The notes beneath the pieces were generated by a model. That model saw only the letters and a list, made by a program, of their open reading frames with translations. It was not told the DNA's origin and ran no database searches. From positions 1 to 5,764 of the forward strand of contig JAPLUX010000006.1 in the NCBI GenBank assembly GCA_026397455.1: DNA of 5,764 bases, written 5' to 3'. The translations under genes were made by a program, and so were the position numbers. The DNA comes from Candidatus Aenigmatarchaeota archaeon (GTDB lineage Archaea; Aenigmatarchaeota; Aenigmatarchaeia; CG10238-14). Below are positions 1-5,199 of the stretch, piece after piece (position 1 is the first letter of the stretch; the number at the start of each line of letters is the position of its first letter).

Positions 1-1
1 T

Positions 2-691
2 CGTCTGCTCTACAACATAAAAAGTTTAGGTATGACTTTTAAGTCGGCATTGTTCCATGACAGGAGCGGTGTTATGCGTTATTTCCCTTCTGTCCTTATA
101 AATGAGATAATGAGAATATTGTCAGATGCTTCAGATAGAAGCTCTGCACTGTTAGGAAAAGTATCGAAGACTATCGGTTCATACCTTGAGGATTTGAATA
201 GGATAGAAGCAAAGATAAGGGAATTGCTGGAAGAGGTAAGGAGTGGTATAAGACTACAGAGTAGTTTTGTCATACCTTTAATTTGCGCGATGGTTGGTTC
301 TTTGGGTATATTCTTGTTGAACATGTTAAAGTTGTTGTCTTGCCAGTTAGCACAGATAGAGAAAAATTTAGGTTTTGGGATGTTAGGTGGTGCAAGCATG
401 GGTGCAGGTTCTCTCTTGAACGATCTGGTCGGAGATTTTACGAAAGTAATACCGATGACACTTCTTCAAGCCATAGTAGGGATATACACTTTTGAGATAG
501 TGACTTTATTCTCCATGTTGTTGAATGGTATAGAGAATGGTTTTGACGATGTTTCAAGGGATCATATCATATCTAGCTCAATAATAAAGGCGTTAATTGT
601 GTATGCAGCAGTAACTATTATTTCTTTGATCCTTTTCAACGGCATCATAGTTTCTATATTTGAAACAACTGGGGGCGTTGCATGTGAGTAA
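2..691 (+). CDS. Archaeal TadC/FlaJ-like type II secretion F (T2SF) membrane protein, C-terminal part
   Basis: This is the inner-membrane platform protein of a type IV pilus, archaellum-like or Tad-like machine; in this family it couples the cytoplasmic ATPase to subunit extraction. The frame is open to the left edge, so the ATG at 32 is internal and the true start is upstream. Residue numbers here count from that ATG. A helical cytoplasmic region (about 20-75) ends in a charged amphipathic stretch, RIEAKIRELLEEVRSG, followed by three membrane segments near 77-103, 138-166 and 180-210. The charged helix running into the first hydrophobic segment, and the IVGIYTFE motif in the second, are typical of the last half of archaeal T2SF proteins as I know them. 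The stop overlaps the next start by 8 nt, so it is the upstream member of the same operon. The pilin-like genes behind it support a pilus role over a generic T2SS. It is not possible to say which ATPase it serves. Confidence 0.82.
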   Translation, partial: RLLYNIKSLGMTFKSALFHDRSGVMRYFPSVLINEIMRILSDASDRSSALLGKVSKTIGSYLEDLNRIEAKIRELLEEVRSGIRLQSSFVIPLICAMVGSLGIFLLNMLKLLSCQLAQIEKNLGFGMLGGASMGAGSLLNDLVGDFTKVIPMTLLQAIVGIYTFEIVTLFSMLLNGIENGFDDVSRDHIISSSIIKALIVYAAVTIISLILFNGIIVSIFETTGGVACE

Positions 692-1061
692 AATTGTTCC
701 AGAGATGATTTACATCGTCATTCCCATACTTGCCGTAATAATATTCATATACCTGAGTTGGCAACATGTCCCAGTTGAGTGCCATACTGATTTAAATTCT
801 ACTTCTTCCATAGTTTTGGAGAACTTGAAAAGATGCATAGATAATTGTTGGAAGAAACATGATTTTGGATCTGATAGGGAAACGGAAGATTGTTACGTCA
901 TAAACTTGTTCATCCAGAATAAGAATATAACGAAGAATGATTTTTCTGATCGTAATTATGTAAAACTATATTCTGATTCATTGGAACATTCAAGAGAACA
1001 GACGATAAAAATAAGATATAATGCTACTGCAAAGGAGATAGGTCTGGTGAAGGTTGAATGA
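684..1061 (+). CDS. Small pilin-like membrane-anchored exported protein (paralogue 1)
   Basis: Function not recognised beyond a pilin-like shape. I place the start at GTG 684, inside the stop of the upstream gene (GTGAGTAA), with a G-rich stretch (671-675) 8 nt upstream. A TTG at 660 would add eight residues but has no visible ribosome binding site. The 125-residue product begins MSKIVPEMIYIV: a Lys, then a Glu at position 7, then one membrane helix (about 8-26). This is the register of archaeal class III prepilins, but without the usual Gly before the cut. The ectodomain has four Cys, three N-x-S/T sequons, the motif C-W-x-K followed by D-C-Y-V-I, and a C-terminal IRYNATAKEI motif. The last two recur in the next two genes, so the three are probably tandem duplicates. 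It is likely a minor pilin or pseudopilin; a simple anchored surface protein is the alternative. Confidence 0.7.
   Translation: MSKIVPEMIYIVIPILAVIIFIYLSWQHVPVECHTDLNSTSSIVLENLKRCIDNCWKKHDFGSDRETEDCYVINLFIQNKNITKNDFSDRNYVKLYSDSLEHSREQTIKIRYNATAKEIGLVKVE
1046..1050 (+). promoter_or_regulatory. Ribosome binding site GGTGA for the gene at 1058
   Basis: GGTGA lies 7 nt upstream of ATG 1058 and matches the archaeal 16S anti-Shine-Dalgarno consensus. It sits inside the upstream coding sequence, so the ATGA stop/start overlap is probably translationally coupled. It also fixes ATG 1058 as the start. Confidence 0.65.
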
Positions 1062-1570
1062 AAGGAATAGCATTGGAAACTATAGCATACTTTGTGATAG
1101 CGTTAGCAACGATAATCTTTATTTTCATGATAGTTGAAGATAAAATATCTCCTGCTGTCAAGAGTGCATACTGTCATTTTGTTCGTGGAATAAATTTGAT
1201 ACTACCGTTACCTTCTTATATGAGACCACCCTTACCAACTTACTGTGAGAATAATAACACTATCTACATACAGACAGAAGTTATAGAAACTACTGACCCA
1301 AGCAGGATAGAATTCTTGATAGCTTCTCATGTCATAGCATGTTGGGAAAAGACTGGGAAGTTAGATGCAGGACAGGATACTCTATGTTATGAATTAGTGT
1401 TGAAGAAAGATCCTGATCATCCTGGTGTATCAAAGACTATGGTAAATGGTACATTAGTGAGTGAAAATTATCCAAGTTTGATGAACTGGAAGACCGATGA
1501 GATTATATCGAATAAAAAATCAATAGGTATAAGTTATAATTCAACCAGTAAGAAAATAGAGGTTGTTTAG
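1058..1570 (+). CDS. Pilin-like protein with minimal class III leader (paralogue 2)
   Basis: A 170-residue exported protein, probably a minor pilin or pseudopilin. It starts MKGIALETIAYF: Lys-Gly, then I-A-L-E, then a helix to about residue 26. This is a very short prepilin-type leader with predicted cleavage after Gly3 and Glu at +4. The ectodomain holds four Cys. The first pair (near residues 39 and 63) flanks a proline-rich loop containing LPLPSYMRPPLPTY. The second pair lies in A-C-W-E-K and L-C-Y-E-L, matching the C-W-x-K / C-Y pair of the preceding protein. It ends in ISYNSTSKKIEVV, which matches the neighbour's IRYNATAKEI. There are three N-glycosylation sequons. The ATG overlaps the upstream TGA (ATGA) and has a clear GGTGA site. 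The family is not one I can name. Confidence is high that it is a real exported gene and moderate that it is a pilin-type subunit. Confidence 0.75.
   Translation: MKGIALETIAYFVIALATIIFIFMIVEDKISPAVKSAYCHFVRGINLILPLPSYMRPPLPTYCENNNTIYIQTEVIETTDPSRIEFLIASHVIACWEKTGKLDAGQDTLCYELVLKKDPDHPGVSKTMVNGTLVSENYPSLMNWKTDEIISNKKSIGISYNSTSKKIEVV
1559..1563 (+). promoter_or_regulatory. Ribosome binding site GAGGT for the gene at 1571
   Basis: GAGGT is 7 nt upstream of ATG 1571, inside the last codons of the preceding gene, whose TAG directly abuts this ATG. It supports ATG 1571 over the in-frame ATG at 1577. Confidence 0.55.
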
Positions 1571-1972
1571 ATGTCGATGATATTGGAATATCCTGTGAAT
1601 ATATTCATCCTCACAGTTGTTGTGATAGTGGTGATAGGAATAATGTTCCATTTCCGTGACCAAATAATGAATATTTGTTTATTTCCTCCTTGTGAAGAAG
1701 ATACAAAATGTGATGTTAAAACGGCTGTCGTGACAGAAACTGTTAATAAAGATGTTTTAGAAAATTATTGTAAGATGTGTTTGGCAAAGAATAGGAACGG
1801 TGACTGTAAACAAGATGCCCTATGTTATGTTGTGAATGTTAAAAATGTGCCTTCGTTTAATCCATCAAGTGTCGGTCCATTAAATAATTGCAGCATTGAC
1901 TGTTCTAAGAATGTCACTTCTTTCTTTGTTCAGTACAATTTCCTCGATAAAAACATAACAATCGAGTGTTAG
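1571..1972 (+). CDS. Cys-rich pilin-like membrane-anchored protein (paralogue 3)
   Basis: A 133-residue exported protein. The N-terminus MSMILEYPVNIF puts a Glu just before a single membrane helix (about 10-26), like its neighbours, but has neither the Lys nor the Gly of a classical prepilin cleavage site. Whether the prepilin peptidase processes it is therefore open. The ectodomain has ten Cys, the densest of the small subunits. It includes Y-C-K-M-C-L-A-K followed by D-A-L-C-Y-V-V-N, the same C-(W/L)-x-K ... C-Y layout as the two preceding proteins. The C-terminal VQYNFLDKNITI is a degenerate form of their I-x-Y-N-x-T-x-K-x-I ending. There are three sequons. I read it as the third tandem paralogue that gained extra disulfides. 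CxxC pairs could suggest a metal site, but a location outside the membrane favours disulfides. Confidence 0.7.
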   Translation: MSMILEYPVNIFILTVVVIVVIGIMFHFRDQIMNICLFPPCEEDTKCDVKTAVVTETVNKDVLENYCKMCLAKNRNGDCKQDALCYVVNVKNVPSFNPSSVGPLNNCSIDCSKNVTSFFVQYNFLDKNITIEC

Positions 1973-1973
1973 A

Positions 1974-2420
1974 ATGAAAGGCTTAGCTCTAAATTACTTG
2001 TTTCTGCTTGTGATAGTCATAATTTTCATAATAGTAGGTGTAAGCATCATAAGATATTTTTATGAGCATATCAAACCCGATCAGAATGATAATACGAAAG
2101 TAGATGTTAGATATGTATGTATTCAACTAAACAACACTGGAATAAACTTACAAGATTTTGAAGATGTTATGTATGGTTTTCTAACTGGACAGTGTAATAA
2201 TTTTTCTGCAAAAACAAGCCAAAGAATGACTATCTCTGATATTAACAGAGTAGTAAAATCCATTGATAATTCTGTTGAAGTGATTAAAATCGGTGAATGT
2301 AAGTTACCAAGCGTTAAAACGCATACTGTATACCTTAATTTTAGCGAAATAGAAGAAGGACGAAACATTTATTTAGTGGGAAAAGAAATTTACAATAGTG
2401 ATGTTTTAATCTGTGATTGA
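1974..2420 (+). CDS. Pilin-like protein with KG leader, four-Cys ectodomain
   Basis: A 148-residue exported protein starting MKGLALNYLFLL, which is Lys-Gly followed by a helix to about residue 28. This is a three-residue prepilin-type leader like that of the gene at 1058, except that Asn replaces Glu at +4. The ectodomain has four Cys, in R-Y-V-C, T-G-Q-C, I-G-E-C and the final L-I-C-D. It also has three N-x-S/T sequons and the segment YGFLTGQC. It lacks the C-W / C-Y motif of the preceding trio and is a different family. The start is one base after the upstream TAG, with only a weak GAGTG about 5 nt upstream, so translation may depend on coupling. It is probably a pseudopilin-like subunit; I cannot name a function. 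The loss of the Glu is notable because some minor pilins at filament tips lack it. Confidence 0.7.
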   Translation: MKGLALNYLFLLVIVIIFIIVGVSIIRYFYEHIKPDQNDNTKVDVRYVCIQLNNTGINLQDFEDVMYGFLTGQCNNFSAKTSQRMTISDINRVVKSIDNSVEVIKIGECKLPSVKTHTVYLNFSEIEEGRNIYLVGKEIYNSDVLICD

Positions 2421-3062
2421 ATGAGCAAGGGAGTTAATGCTTTAGAGATGATATTTACTCTTTTTATTCTGGTAGTCGTAGTTCTAGTTGTCGTTAGGAT
2501 ATTCGTAACTAGGATGAATCTGGTGGAGATAGAGAAACCTGTCCAGGACATTACTGACACGTACAATTATAAGGTTGCTGAGTCTAGTTGTAAAAATTTT
2601 TGTAGTGAGTATGAATCAGATTGCACTAATATTCATGCCGCTGTTAGATTCTGTTTGCAAAAAGTCAGTATAGATATTGATGGTAACAAAATATCTGGAG
2701 AAAAAGATCATTTTAACGTTGTTGAAGGAATACCTATGTGTGAAGACGGAATTTATTGTTTTCATGTAAAAACCAATTGCGTATGCGGTTCACAGAGGTT
2801 GGATGCAAAAACATGTTTATCATTACTATGTGATTATTATCAGGGCACTGAAGGTCTTAATAGTACAATATCTATGAGTTTAGTTAAAAATGGGATAAAT
2901 CCTGGAGATTGCACAAAAAATCCGAATTTATGGAGAAGTAGAATAGCAAATTTTGTGCCTGTATCAATTGATTCACCTGAAGGTTGGTTGGGCCCAACAT
3001 ATTGGTATAATTGTGCGGGTTATAATTCTACTGATTGTGACAAAATCCAGAATTATTGTTAG
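2421..3062 (+). CDS. Large Cys-rich pilin-like protein with class III leader
   Basis: A 213-residue exported protein. It begins MSKGVNALEMIF, then a strongly hydrophobic helix (about 10-29). The predicted cut is after Gly4 with Glu at +5, the closest match in this window to the canonical prepilin pattern. The ectodomain contains 14 Cys, including K-N-F-C, S-D-C, P-M-C-E-D-G-I-Y-C-F-H-V and T-N-C-V-C-G, then T-C-L-S-L-L-C-D-Y-Y. The M-C-E-D-x-x-Y-C-F-H and L-C-D-Y-Y segments resemble a conserved hypothetical family I associate with DPANN pilus clusters; this is from memory and untested. There are two N-glycosylation sequons. Its ATG abuts the upstream TGA, with a weak GTGAT just ahead. It is the last gene before the only intergenic gap. 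Likely a pseudopilin with a disulfide-stabilised head; binding partner unknown. Confidence 0.75.
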   Translation: MSKGVNALEMIFTLFILVVVVLVVVRIFVTRMNLVEIEKPVQDITDTYNYKVAESSCKNFCSEYESDCTNIHAAVRFCLQKVSIDIDGNKISGEKDHFNVVEGIPMCEDGIYCFHVKTNCVCGSQRLDAKTCLSLLCDYYQGTEGLNSTISMSLVKNGINPGDCTKNPNLWRSRIANFVPVSIDSPEGWLGPTYWYNCAGYNSTDCDKIQNYC

Positions 3063-3085
3063 ATATTGATTCATTTACGTCTTCT

Positions 3086-3122
3086 AAAAAATATTAAATC
3101 TAAGAAAAAGAAATTGTAATCA
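3086..3122 (+). promoter_or_regulatory. Candidate archaeal promoter (TATA-like) for the gene at 3123
   Basis: The 60-nt gap 3063-3122 is the only real spacer in the window. It holds an A/T run with AAATATTAAAT around 3088-3098. A TATA box centred near 3092 would put the transcription start about 26 nt downstream, near 3118, only a few bases before ATG 3123. That gene has no visible ribosome binding site, which fits a leaderless or near-leaderless transcript. In a genome this AT-rich such an element can arise by chance, so this is a weak call. Confidence 0.35.
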
Positions 3123-3641
3123 ATGCCTGAAGAGTGGTTGTACGTAGCTGGTGGTATTTTCATAGCCATGTTAGTCTTTGTCATAGCTTACAACCTTTTA
3201 ACGATAAACATGATACAAGCTCAAAAACAGATGGCTTTAACAAGTTTTAAGGATTTACAGACTGATATAGAAAATGTTTGCTTGCAAGAAGTAAACAACT
3301 ACAAGTTAACTAAAATTTCCATTCCTACCAGTGTTCGTGTCTTGTACGTTACTAAAAATATAAAAAATCCTTTGTTTACTGTCGTGGAAAACATAACGAG
3401 AGGGGATAAGAACAGTGAAAGAAACATTTGCATGCAATTCATCGATGAACAGATATTGAGATGTGAGAAATTGACATGTAACACTACCATGCCTTTCATG
3501 GGAAGCTTACCTGAAAATATGGACATTAAAATCATGGTTAAGAAAATCCTCGGCGAGGCTCCTGTCAAAGATTATGAATTAAACATTACTAAGACTCTAG
3601 GGGATGAAGTGGAAATCAATATCGGTGGGAATATTGAATAA
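3123..3641 (+). CDS. Single-helix exported protein of a pilus-like cluster
   Basis: A 172-residue protein with one N-terminal membrane helix (about 6-30) directly after MPEEWLYVAGG, then a polar helix with MIQAQKQMALTS and a mixed ectodomain. There are four Cys: E-N-V-C, R-N-I-C, and the pair in L-R-C-E-K-L-T-C. There are three N-x-S/T sequons. Unlike the other subunits it has no Lys-Gly or Lys-Ala leader; acidic residues at 3-4 precede the helix, so it is probably not processed by a prepilin peptidase in the usual way. It follows the 60-nt spacer with a TATA-like element and has no clear ribosome binding site. The next gene overlaps its end. It may be an assembly or anchoring partner rather than a filament subunit; this is inference from the missing leader. 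The family is not one I can name. Confidence 0.7.
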   Translation: MPEEWLYVAGGIFIAMLVFVIAYNLLTINMIQAQKQMALTSFKDLQTDIENVCLQEVNNYKLTKISIPTSVRVLYVTKNIKNPLFTVVENITRGDKNSERNICMQFIDEQILRCEKLTCNTTMPFMGSLPENMDIKIMVKKILGEAPVKDYELNITKTLGDEVEINIGGNIE

Positions 3642-5199
3642 AGCTTTTGCTTCTGAGATGATACTGACTATAGGAGTGCTTATAGCTGCTGGAATACTTC
3701 TACTGCAATTGAAAAGTGTTTTTTATGGTCAAACAAAGGTTTCACAAGAAGAAGTCGCGAGTGCTTTTGTCAATGATATAGAAAATATAGTAGATGGATC
3801 TGTGGCAGTGACAGGAAATGCAAATTTTGTTTATTATCCAACGATAAAAAGTTACGCGTTGACTGTGAAGAATGATACTGTTTCAGTCTACGATAAAATA
3901 TCGAAAAATACGGCAAGCTTTACTAAAACAAGTGTTAATTTACAGGATATGATTTTTGAAGATTCTGACACTGTCTACATCACAAAAGTTGAGGATAATG
4001 TTTACATTTTTGGGAAATGCAAAGAAAAAGATGAAAGTTGTTCTGATAGTGTAATGTGTTGTCATGATGCTAATTATTGCTGGGGTTCTTCGTTTGTTTG
4101 TCATGATAGTTGCGCTCAAATAGGAGAATATGCCGCTGATGATCAAGCATGTTGTTATGGATTGTTTTTGAATACTAGCACAGGAAAATGTGATGAACTA
4201 CCATGTAATAATGATCATATTTGTGATTATCCGCAAGAGTGTGTTGATTGTCCTGATTGTTCCGGTCCAAATCCAAATTGTATAAATGATCATATATGTG
4301 CACCAGCTATAGGAGAGAATTGTGTAAATTCTACTGATGATTGTAAGTGTTCTGATTTAGGAATGGGGGATTGTTGTCCCAGCTGTCAAGAAAGTGATAG
4401 AAATTCTGGTTGTTGTCCAAGTTCCAATGTAGTTGATAAAAATCATTGTTGTCCTTCTAATAAACCAAAATGGTGTGAAAACCCAAACCCTGGTTTTTCA
4501 TTAGGGTGTAAAGATGATGTTCAATACCAACATGAATGTAAAATGAAGACTTTTACTTTAATCGTGATTCCTGTCAATTGGAATGATCTATCAAATTTTA
4601 AGACAATAGCTGAAGGGAATGCTGACTGGTTTATAGGTTTAGCCTTTGATAGTTGTCCAGATGTAGTAAAGAAAGTAATAGTAGATAGTAGAAGTTGTAA
4701 TAGTGTTGATACGTCTATTATATACAATTGTGCCGTAAATTGGGGCTTAATTCCATCTGATGATCCACATGGATATAACTGGAGACTTGTTGGTTTGAGC
4801 GATGATTGGGATCTTGGATTGGGATGGGGTGGTTATGTTTCTTGCAGTAGTGGTAATTTAGACGATCCATTATGTAAAGTAAGTTGGTCAACAACAGCAT
4901 GGGGACGTGATATGGGACGTGAGGATAGTACACCTCCATTTCCTCATGAACTTGGACATACTTTTGGTCTTTGTGGGGAATATTGTGGCTCAGGGGATTG
5001 TGATGGTCCACTTTATTCTTGTTCAGACCCAATCAAATGTCCAATACATTGTTCTGAAATAAATAAACCACTTTCAAACCCAACAGATACAAATTGTGTA
5101 ATGCATAATATAGGAGCCGTTTACTATCACCCACCATGCGAAGATTGGCTAAATAATAAAGGTTTACCAAATTCAATTAATTATTATTGCGGTGTTTGA
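3604..5199 (+). CDS. Pilin-like N-terminus fused to Cys-rich stalk and zincin-type metallopeptidase
   Basis: A 531-residue exported protein. The N-terminus (NKAFASEMILTIGV) has a Lys-Ala leader, Glu before one helix (about 18-40), then a beta-rich pilin-like domain to about 135. Residues 139-312 hold 30 Cys, with two C-x-N-D-H-I-C repeats and three CCPS repeats. The peptidase domain (about 313-531) has HELGHTFGLCGEYC at 448-461 (HExxH with His448, Glu449, His452; Gly455) and CVMH with Met500, a candidate Met-turn. Together these point to a metzincin-like or M64-like zincin. The position that is His or Asp in metzincins (458) is Gly here, with Glu459 next to it, so the third zinc ligand is uncertain. 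Total Cys is 44. The start could instead be TTG 3634, preceded by GGTGGGA. Likely role: a protease displayed on the pilus or cell surface. The substrate is unknown. Confidence 0.8.
   Translation: MKWKSISVGILNKAFASEMILTIGVLIAAGILLLQLKSVFYGQTKVSQEEVASAFVNDIENIVDGSVAVTGNANFVYYPTIKSYALTVKNDTVSVYDKISKNTASFTKTSVNLQDMIFEDSDTVYITKVEDNVYIFGKCKEKDESCSDSVMCCHDANYCWGSSFVCHDSCAQIGEYAADDQACCYGLFLNTSTGKCDELPCNNDHICDYPQECVDCPDCSGPNPNCINDHICAPAIGENCVNSTDDCKCSDLGMGDCCPSCQESDRNSGCCPSSNVVDKNHCCPSNKPKWCENPNPGFSLGCKDDVQYQHECKMKTFTLIVIPVNWNDLSNFKTIAEGNADWFIGLAFDSCPDVVKKVIVDSRSCNSVDTSIIYNCAVNWGLIPSDDPHGYNWRLVGLSDDWDLGLGWGGYVSCSSGNLDDPLCKVSWSTTAWGRDMGREDSTPPFPHELGHTFGLCGEYCGSGDCDGPLYSCSDPIKCPIHCSEINKPLSNPTDTNCVMHNIGAVYYHPPCEDWLNNKGLPNSINYYCGV
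3624..3630 (+). promoter_or_regulatory. Possible ribosome binding site for an alternative TTG start at 3634
   Basis: GGTGGGA ends 3 nt before TTG 3634; its GGTG core is 6 nt away. Starting there gives MNKAFASEMI, the same short leader shape as the sister genes, and an 8-nt overlap (TTGAATAA) like the GTGAGTAA overlap at 684. The competing ATG 3604 has AGGGG immediately against it, too close for a normal site. Confidence 0.4.
4204..4344 (+). repeat. Two tandem Cys repeats (C-x-N-D-H-I-C units) in the peptidase gene
   Basis: Unit one (4204-4260) reads CNNDHIC ... EC ... DCPDC. Unit two (4279-4344) reads CINDHIC ... ENC ... DDC. Their starts are 75 nt, or 25 residues, apart, and the core shares the bases AATGATCATAT. 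The layout resembles the C-G-D-G-x-C ... E-x-C ... C-x-D-C extracellular repeats known from many archaeal and bacterial secreted proteins. Confidence 0.6.
4372..4454 (+). repeat. Three CCPS repeats, spaced 39 and 36 nt
   Basis: TGTTGTCC occurs at 4372, 4411 and 4447, in frame as Cys-Cys-Pro-Ser each time (residues 257, 270 and 282 from ATG 3604). Regular 13- and 12-residue spacing of vicinal Cys suggests short disulfide knots in the stalk between the pilin-like part and the peptidase. Confidence 0.6.

Noticed and set aside
79..399. Minus-strand open frame opposite the T2SF gene
   Set aside because: It lies wholly opposite a well-supported membrane protein gene, has no family features and no upstream signal; a shadow frame.
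283..495. Second plus-strand open frame inside the T2SF gene
   Set aside because: Low-complexity, unrecognisable product in another frame of a recognisable gene.
660..683. TTG 660 as start of the second gene
   Set aside because: It adds eight residues that break the short-leader pattern and has no ribosome binding site; GTG 684 has a G-rich stretch at good spacing.
1760..1830. Zinc-ribbon-like CxxC in the 1571-1972 gene
   Set aside because: The ectodomain is exported and shares its Cys layout with paralogues lacking CxxC, so disulfides are more likely.
2123..2368. Minus-strand open frame opposite the 1974-2420 gene
   Set aside because: Its product has no recognisable features, while the plus frame has a leader, a helix and paired Cys in an unbroken operon.
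3063..3100. Transcription terminator in the 60-nt gap
   Set aside because: No hairpin and no run of five or more T on the plus strand; nothing beyond AT-richness.
3299..3568. Minus-strand open frame opposite the 3123-3641 gene
   Set aside because: Shadow of a plus-strand gene with a clear membrane helix and Cys pairs; no independent support.
4240..4281. Ferredoxin-like Cys spacing (C-x2-C-x2-C) in the peptidase protein
   Set aside because: The fourth Cys spacing and surroundings do not match a 4Fe-4S ferredoxin motif, and the segment is predicted to be outside the membrane among many disulfide-type Cys.
4211..4300. Repeated TGATCAT palindromes as a regulatory or attachment site
   Set aside because: They fall in frame in the duplicated N-D-H-I-C codons and are explained by the protein repeat.
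4718..5032. Minus-strand His-rich open frame opposite the peptidase domain
   Set aside because: The His-rich look comes from reverse-complemented GTG/ATG-rich codons; it lies across the HExxH motif of the real gene.
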